From contig JBBQXW010000247.1 of assembly GCA_038209275.1 (NCBI GenBank), forward strand, positions 1-10,978: a DNA stretch of 10,978 nt. Direction: 5' to 3'. The position numbers were made by a program, and so were the translations under genes. The notes beneath the pieces are model-generated. The model did no database searches and was not told where the DNA came from. It was given only the letters and a program-made list of their open reading frames with translations. Shown piece after piece: positions 1 through 6,610 of this stretch. Source of the stretch: L227-5C sp038209275. GTDB taxonomy: Bacteria; Chloroflexota; Chloroflexia; Chloroheliales; Chloroheliaceae. Within the stretch, counting starts at the first letter, position 1. Each line of letters opens with the position of its first letter.

Positions 1-1
1 C

Positions 2-667
2 GATATGACTTTCTCGCTGGAACTTACGCGAGATACAAACAGCAATTATGTTATTTCGGTTAGCTGCCAAAACCATACGCCGGGCGTAATTGGCTCGGTC
101 TACGCTTATTTGCCGTTGGATAGTCGCCTGGAATACCAGTATTTTCAGAGTACCAGTAGCGATAGTTACGTGCGGCGGGCTGTACCCGAACGCCTGGAAA
201 TAGCTTTTACCAAAGTTTCGCCGGGGGCGTGTGCTACCGTCCAGGTATTTCTTAAGCGCGTCCCAAATTCGCGCGGTTCATGGACGGTGGCGGCGCAAGG
301 ACATTGGGATGGCGAACCGAGCCGCGACGGTGTGTTAAGCAATTCGGTTACGGTTGACCTGGATGGCTCTGCTGCCGCTATCCCCGTGCGTACTCTGGAT
401 GGCGGCGGATCGGTCAAACGGGACGAACAGGTCAGTTTTAGTGGCGGTGGCTTTTTCAGCAACGAGCGGGTCAGCCTCTGGATTAATTTGCCAGATGGCA
501 GCGTGCGTCCCTTTAGCGGCGCTTCGACTACCACCGCCAGCAGCACCGGGCGTATTGAGTTTATCATCGAACTGCCCAAAGATGCCCCGTTTGGCGATGC
601 CAGTGTGGTAGCTTTTGGGCAGAGCAGCAAGCAGACCAGTCTGGGCTTTTTGACTATAACCGAATAA
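2..667 (+). CDS. C-terminal part of a probable surface/secreted beta-sandwich (DUF11/Ig-like) protein, cut by the window edge
   Basis: The reading frame is open to the left edge, so the ATG at base 5 is probably internal and the N-terminus, including any signal peptide, lies outside the window. Counting from that ATG, 220 residues are visible, in two beta-rich modules with little helix. Residues about 1-120 resemble the extracellular beta-sandwich repeats of the DUF11 type: an opening LTRDTNSNY strand, a YLPLDSRLEY turn, and a closing SNSVTVDL strand. Residues about 130-220 resemble a bacterial Ig-like/IPT-type domain, with SGGGFFSNERVSLW, a PDGS turn, the late LPKDAPFGDASVVAFG strand and a final FLTITE strand. 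There are no catalytic motifs and no C-terminal anchor. The Ser/Thr/Gly richness and paired beta modules suggest a cell-surface or exported structural or binding protein, but no ligand can be inferred. The stop at 665-667 is followed by strong hairpins, so this is the end of its transcription unit. Confidence 0.6.
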   Translation, partial: DMTFSLELTRDTNSNYVISVSCQNHTPGVIGSVYAYLPLDSRLEYQYFQSTSSDSYVRRAVPERLEIAFTKVSPGACATVQVFLKRVPNSRGSWTVAAQGHWDGEPSRDGVLSNSVTVDLDGSAAAIPVRTLDGGGSVKRDEQVSFSGGGFFSNERVSLWINLPDGSVRPFSGASTTTASSTGRIEFIIELPKDAPFGDASVVAFGQSSKQTSLGFLTITE

Positions 668-669
668 AC

Positions 670-738
670 TTGAGTTTTTCATTAGCTTTTGAGGAATTTT
701 TCGCGAAAAATTCCTCAAAAGCTAAATGAAAAACTTAA
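670..738. terminator. Long imperfect hairpin after the surface-protein gene
   Basis: The sequence folds on a TCG/CGA centre at 701-706 into a stem of about 33 bp, with one extra A in the right arm (around 724-726) and one G-T pair near the base. It begins 3 bases after the stop codon. The arms carry runs of T and A, so the structure could terminate transcription from either side. No long T-tract follows the stem; the T-rich stretches are inside it. The role as terminator is inferred from position and shape. Confidence 0.6.
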
Positions 739-750
739 CTGCTGACTTTG

Positions 751-793
751 TTTAGGCTCTGAAAACTTTTGCCAAAAGTTTTCAGAGCCTAAA
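751..793. terminator. Second hairpin: 20-bp perfect stem with a 3-base loop
   Basis: TTTAGGCTCTGAAAACTTTT (751-770) is exactly complementary to 774-793, leaving only GCC as loop. It lies 12 bases after the previous hairpin and is followed by GTTTGTTAG. The two stems do not share sequence. Together they insulate clpC from the upstream gene. A tandem terminator or an RNA-stabilising structure fits best. Confidence 0.55.
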
Positions 794-905
794 GTTTGTT
801 AGAATAAAGATAGAATCCTCATTTTGCTGTATCAAATTTCCCTGAGCTTCGTATATTCTTAGGATATAAAAATGCACTTTTCATTCAGGCAGTACCGACC
901 CTTTT

Positions 906-955
906 CAGGATGTGGGCAAATCGCTACTAATCTTAACAGGTAGGCCCAAATCCTG
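906..955. promoter_or_regulatory. Inverted repeat in the clpC upstream region
   Basis: CAGGATGTGGGC (906-917) and GCCCAAATCCTG (944-955) are complementary at 11 of 12 positions and are separated by 26 bases. The pair lies 35-84 bases before the clpC start. It could be a two-site operator or a leader stem-loop. It does not match the CIRCE/HrcA element or the heptad direct repeats bound by CtsR. No regulator can be named from the sequence. Confidence 0.4.
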
Positions 956-963
956 CTTATATA
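933..963 (+). promoter_or_regulatory. Possible sigma-70-type promoter for clpC
   Basis: TTAACA (933-938) is followed after 18-19 bases by TTATAT/TATATA (957-963). Transcription would begin about 970, giving a short leader containing the AAGGGA ribosome binding site at 974-979. Both boxes deviate from consensus and the region is AT-rich, so this is only a candidate. The -35 box would lie inside the inverted repeat at 906-955, which would allow a bound protein to block it. Confidence 0.3.
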
Positions 964-989
964 TAAAGAAAGTAAGGGAAATATAAAAA

Positions 990-3485
990 ATGGCAACGAA
1001 TAACTTTATAGATAGATTTGATGAAACCGCCCAACAAGTTTTGGGCTATGCCGTCGAAGTGCTGGCACAATCGGGCCACACTCAATTAGAAATCGAGCAT
1101 ATCTTGATAGCCCTGTTGCGGCAGCCCAACGGCAGCCTGACTCAGGTGCTGGGACAGCTAGGGGTTGAGCGGGAACAGGTTCGGCGGGCGGTACAGGAAA
1201 AATTAGATAGATTACCCAAACGCTCTAGCGCAACGGTAGCTAACGGCAATATGTTGAGCCTGTACATTGCGCCCAGCGTGCAACAGCTTTTTGTCGCCGC
1301 CGATAGTGTGCGGGAGAACCAGAACCAGGAACGGATTAACCTTGACCATATTTTGCTGGCGCTGGTCAATAGCAACAACGAACCCGCTACCCATTTGCTC
1401 AACCAGTTCGGGGTCAACCAGGGTAGTGTAATGACCGTCTTCCAGAGCCTGGGCAATAGCGCGGTAGAAACCGAAACCGCCGCTCCCGGCGAAACTCAAA
1501 TCCTGGCTAAATACACTACCAACCTGAACCGCCTGGCTCGTGAAGGCAAACTCGACCCGATTATCGGGCGCGAGGAAGAAATTCGGCGGGTAATGCAAAT
1601 TTTGTCTCGCCGCAGCAAAAATAACCCGGTTTTAATCGGTGAGCCGGGCGTAGGCAAAACGGCAATCGCCGAAGGGCTGGCCCAACAAATCGAAAGCGGC
1701 GATGTGCCGGACAATCTGATGGGCAAGCAGGTCTTGTCGCTAGATATAGCCGGAATGGTCGCTGGTTCTAAATTGCGTGGCGAGTTTGAGGAACGCTTGA
1801 AAGGCGTTATCAGCGAAGTTCAGCAAGCCGAGGGCAAGTATATTATCTTTATTGACGAGATACACACCGTCGTAGGAGCGGGTGGTAGTTCCGGCGCGAT
1901 GGACGCAGCCCAGATTATTAAACCAGCTTTGGCACGGGGCGAATTGCGGGTGCTGGGCGCAACCACCCTGGACGAGTACCGCAAATACATCGAGAAGGAT
2001 GCCGCTTTGGAGCGCCGCTTTGCCCCGGTGCTGGTGAACGAGCCATCGGTAGCCGATACGATTGAAATGTTGCGGATATTGCGCCCACGCTATGAAGCGC
2101 ACCACAACCTGAAAATTACTGACGGTGCGCTGGTAGCCGCCGCCGAGTTGAGCGAACGTTACATCACCAATCGTTTCCTGCCCGACAAGGCACTCGATTT
2201 GATGGACGAAGCCGCTTCCAAAGTTCGCCTCGATACCTATGACCGACCCAATCCGCTCCGCGATATGGAAAACCGGGTCAAGGAGTTAGGTGAGCAGATG
2301 GAAGCCGCCGCCGAAAAGCAGGATTACGAACAGGCCGCCCGCTTGAAGTATGAGCATGACAGCCTGAAGCAAGAGTACGAAACTCAGCGCAGCAATACGC
2401 CGCAAAGCGAGAGCGTTGTGGACGAAGAGACGATTGCCGAAGTGGTCAGCGAAAGCACCGGGATTCCAGTCAAAAAGATGCTGGATAACGAAATCGCCAA
2501 GTTGCTGGAAATGGAAGCCCATCTGCACCAGCGCGTTATCGGGCAGGACGAGGCGATTGTGGCGGTTTCCGACGCAATTCGGCGCGCTCAAAGCGGTCTG
2601 CGCGACCCGAACCGCCCGATTGGTTCGTTTATCTTCCTGGGGCCAACTGGCGTAGGCAAGACTGAACTGGTCAAGGCGCTGGCGGAGTTCCTGTTCGATA
2701 GCGAAAATGCCTTAACTCGCATTGATATGAGCGAGTACATGGAATCGCACAGCGTCAGCCGCTTAATCGGGTCGCCTCCCGGCTATGTTGGCTACGACGA
2801 GGGCGGGCAACTGACCGAGGCGGTACGCCGTCGCCCTTACCAGATTATTCTGTTCGACGAAATCGAGAAGGCGCACCCCGAAGTCTTTAACGTGATGTTG
2901 CAAATGCTGGATGATGGTCGGCTAACCGACGGGCAGGGTCGCACGGTAGATTTCAAGAATACGCTGGTTATCATGACCTCCAATGTCGGGACGGCTCGGC
3001 TGAAGGAGCGTTCGCTCGGCTTTGGAACAGGCAACAGTGCCGACGATGCGCGCCGGAGTTATGACCGAATGCACGACCAGGTAATGCAGGAGTTACGCGG
3101 CAGCTTCCGCCCGGAATTCTTGAACCGAATTGACGAAATCATTATCTTTAGCCACCTGACCGAAGCGGAAATCGGCCAGATTGTGAAGCTGATGACGCAG
3201 GAACTGGTGGGTCGTCTGGCAAAACTGGGCATGGGGCTAGAGATAAGCGACGAGGCGCTGGCTTACCTGGGTCGCGAAGGTTACGATAAAGTTTACGGGG
3301 CGCGTCCGTTGCGCCGGGTCATTCAGCGCAAGCTGGAAACGCCTATGTCGAAGCTACTGCTGGATACGCAGTTCCAGGCTGGCGATACGATTGTCGTAAC
3401 GCTGGACGACACCGAACTGCGCTTCGGCAAAGCCGCGCCAAAAGCCACCGAAGAAACCAACGCTGAACTGCCGATAGCGGCGTAA
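990..3485 (+). CDS. clpC: ClpC-type Hsp100 ATPase, unfoldase subunit of the Clp protease
   Basis: This is an 831-residue hexameric AAA+ unfoldase that threads substrates into the ClpP chamber in the cytoplasm. In order: a double Clp-N repeat (residues about 1-150, two helical repeats beginning FDETAQQVL and VQQLFVAAD), AAA-1 (about 170-415), a short middle domain with a UVR-like motif (about 421-465), and AAA-2 plus D2-small (about 485-805). AAA-1 has Walker A GEPGVGKT (217-224), Walker B IIFIDE (285-290) and ERR (341-343). AAA-2 has Walker A GPTGVGKT (551-558) and Walker B ILFDE (620-624). The short middle domain and the LGF tripeptide (676-678) in the ClpP-docking loop mark it as ClpC, not the disaggregase ClpB. 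The length is normal for ClpC. AAGGGA at 974-979 supports the ATG at 990. The gene lacks ctsR, mcsA and mcsB neighbours, is preceded by two hairpins and is followed at once by a MITE-like repeat, so it is probably monocistronic. All key residues are present. Confidence 0.96.
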   Translation: MATNNFIDRFDETAQQVLGYAVEVLAQSGHTQLEIEHILIALLRQPNGSLTQVLGQLGVEREQVRRAVQEKLDRLPKRSSATVANGNMLSLYIAPSVQQLFVAADSVRENQNQERINLDHILLALVNSNNEPATHLLNQFGVNQGSVMTVFQSLGNSAVETETAAPGETQILAKYTTNLNRLAREGKLDPIIGREEEIRRVMQILSRRSKNNPVLIGEPGVGKTAIAEGLAQQIESGDVPDNLMGKQVLSLDIAGMVAGSKLRGEFEERLKGVISEVQQAEGKYIIFIDEIHTVVGAGGSSGAMDAAQIIKPALARGELRVLGATTLDEYRKYIEKDAALERRFAPVLVNEPSVADTIEMLRILRPRYEAHHNLKITDGALVAAAELSERYITNRFLPDKALDLMDEAASKVRLDTYDRPNPLRDMENRVKELGEQMEAAAEKQDYEQAARLKYEHDSLKQEYETQRSNTPQSESVVDEETIAEVVSESTGIPVKKMLDNEIAKLLEMEAHLHQRVIGQDEAIVAVSDAIRRAQSGLRDPNRPIGSFIFLGPTGVGKTELVKALAEFLFDSENALTRIDMSEYMESHSVSRLIGSPPGYVGYDEGGQLTEAVRRRPYQIILFDEIEKAHPEVFNVMLQMLDDGRLTDGQGRTVDFKNTLVIMTSNVGTARLKERSLGFGTGNSADDARRSYDRMHDQVMQELRGSFRPEFLNRIDEIIIFSHLTEAEIGQIVKLMTQELVGRLAKLGMGLEISDEALAYLGREGYDKVYGARPLRRVIQRKLETPMSKLLLDTQFQAGDTIVVTLDDTELRFGKAAPKATEETNAELPIAA

Positions 3486-3489
3486 GCTA

Positions 3490-3655
3490 AAGAGCGTCCT
3501 GGAATGAATTCCGGGCTACGAAGCTCAAGTGGATTAAAATCCACTGATTACAGAGGAACTAAAGGGTTCAAAACACCCAACGTTACCTCAATTGTATTCA
3601 GTGGTTTTCAAACCACTTGAGCAACGTAGCCCGGAATTCATTCCAGGGCGCTCTT
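3490..3655. mobile_element. MITE-like 166-bp inverted-repeat element with GCTA flanking repeats
   Basis: The two ends are long complementary arms of about 65 bases: AAGAGCG at 3490-3496 pairs with CGCTCTT at 3649-3655. Inside, a 23-base block GGAATGAATTCCGGG...CTACG (from 3501 on the left, 3626-3643 on the right) is preserved in both arms, with only scattered mismatches further in. Each arm carries its own small palindrome, 3528-3545 and 3600-3617, built on AGTGG/CCACT. GCTA occurs directly on both outer sides (3486-3489 and 3656-3659), as expected of a 4-bp target-site duplication. There is no open reading frame of note inside, so the element would be non-autonomous. It starts 4 bases after the clpC stop and could also act as a transcription terminator for both converging units. 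A structured REP/RAYT-type repeat is the main alternative. Confidence 0.6.
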
Positions 3656-3685
3656 GCTAAACCTATTAATTTTGAGTTTAAATTC

Positions 3686-3901
3686 TTAGGTTGGAGGCAG
3701 ATAACGAATAGTAGACCAATCAGGTACACCCAACCAGAGGTTATCAAATTCCAGTGTAGCGTCTACTTCGATGTCTTCGTAGCCATCATCCATATGTAGC
3801 ACAACTGGCAGTCCATCACGTAACCGCTCTTTAAAACGTTCTAGGTCTGCTTTTAGCAAACACCAGCATTTACCATCTTCAGTCATACTATTAAACAGCA
3901 T
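3686..3901 (-). CDS. Small hypothetical protein (71 aa), second gene of a likely operon
   Basis: I do not recognise a family. The protein is soluble and acidic, with a predicted helix ADLERFKERLRDG followed by a strand-rich part ending in TIRYLPPT. There is no signal peptide or membrane segment. Its composition and codon use look like real coding sequence, and nothing convincing is read on the opposite strand. It lies 36 bases after the stop of the PaaK-like ligase on the same strand, so it is probably co-transcribed. The start is uncertain: ATG at 3901 or ATG at 3886 (giving 66 residues) are both possible and neither has a clear Shine-Dalgarno. The frame stays open for ten more codons upstream (TESKLWLFGF) to a TAA at 3932-3934 but offers no ATG, GTG or TTG. 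A shortened or non-canonical N-terminus is therefore possible. Confidence 0.55.
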   Translation of the reverse strand: MLFNSMTEDGKCWCLLKADLERFKERLRDGLPVVLHMDDGYEDIEVDATLEFDNLWLGVPDWSTIRYLPPT

Positions 3902-3937
3902 AAATCCGAATAGCCATAGCTTACTCTCAGTTTAAAT

Positions 3938-5227
3938 CTATCTATTATCCACAATGCGGCGGGCTTTGAGCTGGAAGCGCGGCAAAGTTCCCGGCTCAAC
4001 CGAGCGCACCGGGACACGCAGAGCCAGACGTTGCCGGAACAGCGCCCGCAACTTTTCCAGCTTTTCGCTTTCGTCTTGAGCCAGTTCGACCTCGACTTCC
4101 AGTTCGTCCATGCCGTCTACCTGGCTAAAAATCATCCGAAACTCGTTGGTCGGCACGAGTTCGCGCACAATCGCTTCAACCGACGAGGGATAAATATTAA
4201 TCCCGCGTACAATAATCATATTGTCGGTTCGCCCGATAACGCCGCCCTCAAGCAACTTGTAACTGCGACCACACTCACACGGTGCTTTCGCAATTCGCAC
4301 TACGTCGCTGGTTCGGTAGCGAATGACCGGGTAGCCCCAGCGCCCCAGATTGGTCAGCACCAGTTCGCCCGTCTCGCCGATTGGCACAGGCTCGTTCGTT
4401 TCCGGCTTCAAAACCTCGGCAATAAACTCGCTCTCGTTGAGGTGCAGCCCGGTTTGGGCCGAGCAAGAAAAGCCGAAAGCGCCAATTTCGCTTGCGCCCG
4501 AATGGTCATAAACAGTTGCGCCCCAGGCTTGCTCAATTCGGCGGCGCACAACGGGAATACTCGCGCCCGGTTCACCCGCGTGAATCAGCACCCGCACTTT
4601 GCTGTCTGCCAGATTAATGCCTTTCTGCTCGGCTACTTCCGCCATATGCAAAGCATAGCTAGGTGTACAGCAAATTACCGTCGCCCCCTGCTCGATTATA
4701 GCAGCGAGGCGTTGCTCGGTGTCCATGCCGCCGCCCGGTATAACCAGCGCGCCCAGCTTTTCCGCCCCGGTATAAGCCGCCCAAAAACCGATAAACGGCC
4801 CAAAGCTAAAGGCTAAAAACACCTGGTCGTCCTCGGTAACACCCGCCGCCCGGTAAACTTCCAGCCAGCAACGCGCCCACCAATCCCAGCTTTCGTTGGT
4901 ATCCAGCACCTTGAGCGGGCGACCCGTCGTCCCCGATGTCTGGTGCAATTTGGTGTAATGACTAAGCGGATAAGACAAGTTGTGACCGTAGGGCGGAAAC
5001 TCGTTTTGCTGCCCGACTAGTTCGGATTTCAGTGTAAACGGCAACGCCGCAATATCTTTAAACTCAAGCAACCTTGCCGGGTCAGTTCCAGCCAGCTTTT
5101 CCTGGTAAAAAGTATTGCCGCTTTCCTCTTTCAAAAAGGTAAGCAAAGCCCGTAACCGACCCAATTGGTGCTGCTCAATCTCGGCAGAGGCCGCCCGCTC
5201 TAGCGTAGGTTCTGTATTTGATGACAT
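3938..5227 (-). CDS. Phenylacetate-CoA ligase family protein (PaaK-like, AMP-forming)
   Basis: This 429-residue member of the adenylate-forming superfamily has the usual PaaK length. Such enzymes activate a carboxylic acid as acyl-AMP and transfer it to CoA in the cytoplasm. Visible motifs: the P-loop HQTSGTTGRP (95-104), the adenine/acyl-site region YDHSGASEIG (240-249), YRTSD with the ribose-binding Asp (304-308), the hinge IGRTDNMIIVRGINIYPS (331-348), and a C-terminal Lys421 in FQLKARRIVD, at the position of the adenylation lysine. CECGR (317-321) just before the hinge is also characteristic of this family. Canonical phenylacetate ligases have a different substrate-site segment, and no paa genes flank this one, so the acid substrate is unknown. 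The start at 5227 gives a normal N-terminus, with only a weak GAGA upstream. It is divergently oriented from the Uma2-family gene and probably leads a unit with the 71-residue protein. Confidence 0.88.
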   Translation of the reverse strand: MSSNTEPTLERAASAEIEQHQLGRLRALLTFLKEESGNTFYQEKLAGTDPARLLEFKDIAALPFTLKSELVGQQNEFPPYGHNLSYPLSHYTKLHQTSGTTGRPLKVLDTNESWDWWARCWLEVYRAAGVTEDDQVFLAFSFGPFIGFWAAYTGAEKLGALVIPGGGMDTEQRLAAIIEQGATVICCTPSYALHMAEVAEQKGINLADSKVRVLIHAGEPGASIPVVRRRIEQAWGATVYDHSGASEIGAFGFSCSAQTGLHLNESEFIAEVLKPETNEPVPIGETGELVLTNLGRWGYPVIRYRTSDVVRIAKAPCECGRSYKLLEGGVIGRTDNMIIVRGINIYPSSVEAIVRELVPTNEFRMIFSQVDGMDELEVEVELAQDESEKLEKLRALFRQRLALRVPVRSVEPGTLPRFQLKARRIVDNR

Positions 5228-5605
5228 TTTTAATTTCTATCTCATTAAATAATTGGTGGATTTTACAATATTTCAAGTCCAAAAACGAACTGGAAAGTAA
5301 AGTATCTTTGGGGAACGTGGCCCAATCTTAATTCAACTAAATGGCACTGTCAATTTTAGAGCGATTAATATTTAGGGACTACACTCATCACTATCTCTAA
5401 GTTATTCATCCAGCTGTTTCACTATCTGAAAAAAAGATTTTACTATTAGAGTTTGATATACCATCGCGAAAAGTTTTAGGCATAATAATTCGGAGCATGT
5501 TACAATAACAACGTAAAAATCAGGCAAAAGAAGTTTTTACAAAGGGTCTGGGAAGCGACCTGACTAGAACCTTGACGACTACTGCTTGGAGGGAGCAACA
5601 AGGCA
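5228..5605. other. Divergent intergenic region, 378 bp
   Basis: This AT-rich spacer separates the leftward ligase gene from the rightward Uma2-family gene and must carry both promoters. I see no convincing open reading frame, tRNA or long repeat. The rightward side has an extended -10 candidate (5498-5506) and a leader of about 90 bases before the start codon. I found no convincing promoter pair for the ligase. Confidence 0.6.
5498..5506 (+). promoter_or_regulatory. Extended -10 candidate for the Uma2-family operon
   Basis: TGTTACAAT matches the extended -10 form TGnTATAAT with one mismatch. No good -35 box lies 16-18 bases upstream, which extended -10 promoters can tolerate. Transcription would start near 5513 and leave a leader of about 93 bases. 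This rests on motif and position only. Confidence 0.3.
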
Positions 5606-6583
5606 ATGAGCATAGAAACGCAAGTAAAAACTGAAGAACTATATTTCGAGGAAGATATGCCCGAAAGTCAGGCCCAAATCAATTTAAACGATTATGGCAA
5701 AGACGTACTCATGCACCAATATACTCTTCAGGATTGCTTTATCACTGGCAACCTGGCGATTATTCCGCCACCGGGCGTGTATGGCTTCAGCAATATTGCC
5801 CCCGATATAGCCGTGTTCAAAGGAGTAAGTTTAACTCCGGCGGAACAGCTAAACCTGACTAGCTGGAAGATAAGTGAGCCAAACCGCCCTGCCCCAACCG
5901 TCGTGTTTGAAATCAGTTCCAAAGATACCTGGAACAAGGATTTAGACCCCAAGCCCGAATTTTACCGTCAGCTAGGCGGCGTGAGCGAGTATTTCGCCTA
6001 CGACCCGCAACGGCTGTGGCAAAACGCCACTACCCAGCTACGCGGCTGGCGCTACCAGAACGGGCTAATGCTAGAACTCCAACCCGATAGCCAGGGCCGA
6101 CTGTGGAGTGAGGAACTGGAAAGCTGGCTAACCCCGGATGGAGCATATCTGCGGTTCTACGACCGGGACGGCAAGCTTCGTCTGACCGCCAGGGAAGCCG
6201 CTTTAGAAGAGAAAGCCGAAGCCGATTTACGCAGAGCAGAAGCCCAACAGCTCGCTCAAACCGCCAAGCGACGCGCTCAAGTGGCCCAACAACACGCTCA
6301 GGCGGCTCAACTTCAGACTGAGGGCGAGCGTACTGCCAAAGAAGCTGCTTTATTGCAAGTCGAAGCCGAACGCACTGCCAAAGAAGCCGCCCTGTTGCAG
6401 GCGGAAGCCGAACGCACCGCTAAAGAAGCGGAGCAGGCCGCCCGGAAAGTAGCCGAGTTGCAAGCTAAAGCCGAACGCGCCGCCAAAGAAGCTGCCCTGT
6501 TGCAGGCCGAAACCGAGCGTGCCGAATTGCAAGCCTTATTGGAGAAGTTGCGTAAGAGAAATATTGACCCCGATACTTTGTAA
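5606..6583 (+). CDS. Uma2-family (DUF820) putative endonuclease with a repetitive coiled-coil tail
   Basis: The 325-residue protein has an N-terminal restriction-endonuclease-like domain (residues about 10-190) and a long Ala/Glu/Lys/Gln-rich helical tail (about 195-318). The fold's acidic/lysine signature is visible: Asp67 in PDIAVF, Glu102 in VVFEISS, and Lys116 in DPKPEFYRQLGGVSEYFAYDP, with the GVxEYF segment typical of Uma2 proteins. The tail contains 14-residue units of the form ERTAKEAALLQxEA at 241-254 and 255-268, with degenerate copies to about 303, and should form a coiled coil or oligomerisation rod. No signal peptide or membrane segment is seen. GGAGGGAG at 5588-5595 supports the ATG at 5606. 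The biological role of Uma2 proteins is not established; nuclease activity is predicted from the fold. It lies 27 bp before the methionine/folate gene and is probably co-transcribed with it. Confidence 0.85.
   Translation: MSIETQVKTEELYFEEDMPESQAQINLNDYGKDVLMHQYTLQDCFITGNLAIIPPPGVYGFSNIAPDIAVFKGVSLTPAEQLNLTSWKISEPNRPAPTVVFEISSKDTWNKDLDPKPEFYRQLGGVSEYFAYDPQRLWQNATTQLRGWRYQNGLMLELQPDSQGRLWSEELESWLTPDGAYLRFYDRDGKLRLTAREAALEEKAEADLRRAEAQQLAQTAKRRAQVAQQHAQAAQLQTEGERTAKEAALLQVEAERTAKEAALLQAEAERTAKEAEQAARKVAELQAKAERAAKEAALLQAETERAELQALLEKLRKRNIDPDTL
6326..6514 (+). repeat. In-frame degenerate 42-bp tandem repeats encoding the coiled-coil tail
   Basis: The segment encodes ERTAKEAALLQVEA, then ERTAKEAALLQAEA, then two degenerate versions (ERTAKEAEQAARKV and ERAAKEAALLQAET) separated by a short insertion. 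Unit length is 14 codons, so copy-number change by recombination or slippage would lengthen or shorten the helix without shifting the frame. Silent differences between copies show the array is not newly made. Confidence 0.7.
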
Positions 6584-6594
6584 GATTGTGTGAC

Positions 6595-6600
6595 AAGGAG
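6595..6600 (+). promoter_or_regulatory. Ribosome binding site that fixes the start of the methionine/folate gene
   Basis: AAGGAG lies 10 bases before the ATG at 6611. A GTG at 6590 opens the same frame seven codons earlier, but it sits upstream of this site and would add an unlikely MTRSYTN extension. The ATG at 6611 is therefore the better start. Confidence 0.75.
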
Positions 6601-6610
6601 CTATACAAAC

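Noticed and set aside
166..630. Long minus-strand frame inside the first gene
   Set aside because: Antisense to a frame with ordered beta-sandwich modules; composition and lack of motifs mark it as a shadow.
794..989. CIRCE or CtsR heat-shock operator in front of clpC
   Set aside because: Neither the TTAGCACTC/GAGTGCTAA pair nor the tandem GGTCAAA heptads are present.
3617..3799. 60-codon plus-strand frame beginning in the repeat element
   Set aside because: It starts inside the MITE-like inverted repeat and runs antisense to the small minus-strand gene; no ribosome binding site and no protein-like pattern.
4031..4816. 261-codon plus-strand open frame opposite the PaaK-like gene
   Set aside because: It lies entirely antisense to a gene with complete family motifs; its translation is rich in His, Asn and Arg with no recognisable domain, as expected for a shadow frame.
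5572..5577. TTGACG as a -35 box for the Uma2-family gene
   Set aside because: No -10-like hexamer lies 16-18 bases downstream; that position is at the ribosome binding site.
6590..6610. GTG at 6590 as the start of the methionine/folate gene
   Set aside because: It precedes the AAGGAG ribosome binding site, which points to the ATG at 6611, and adds residues not expected in the family.
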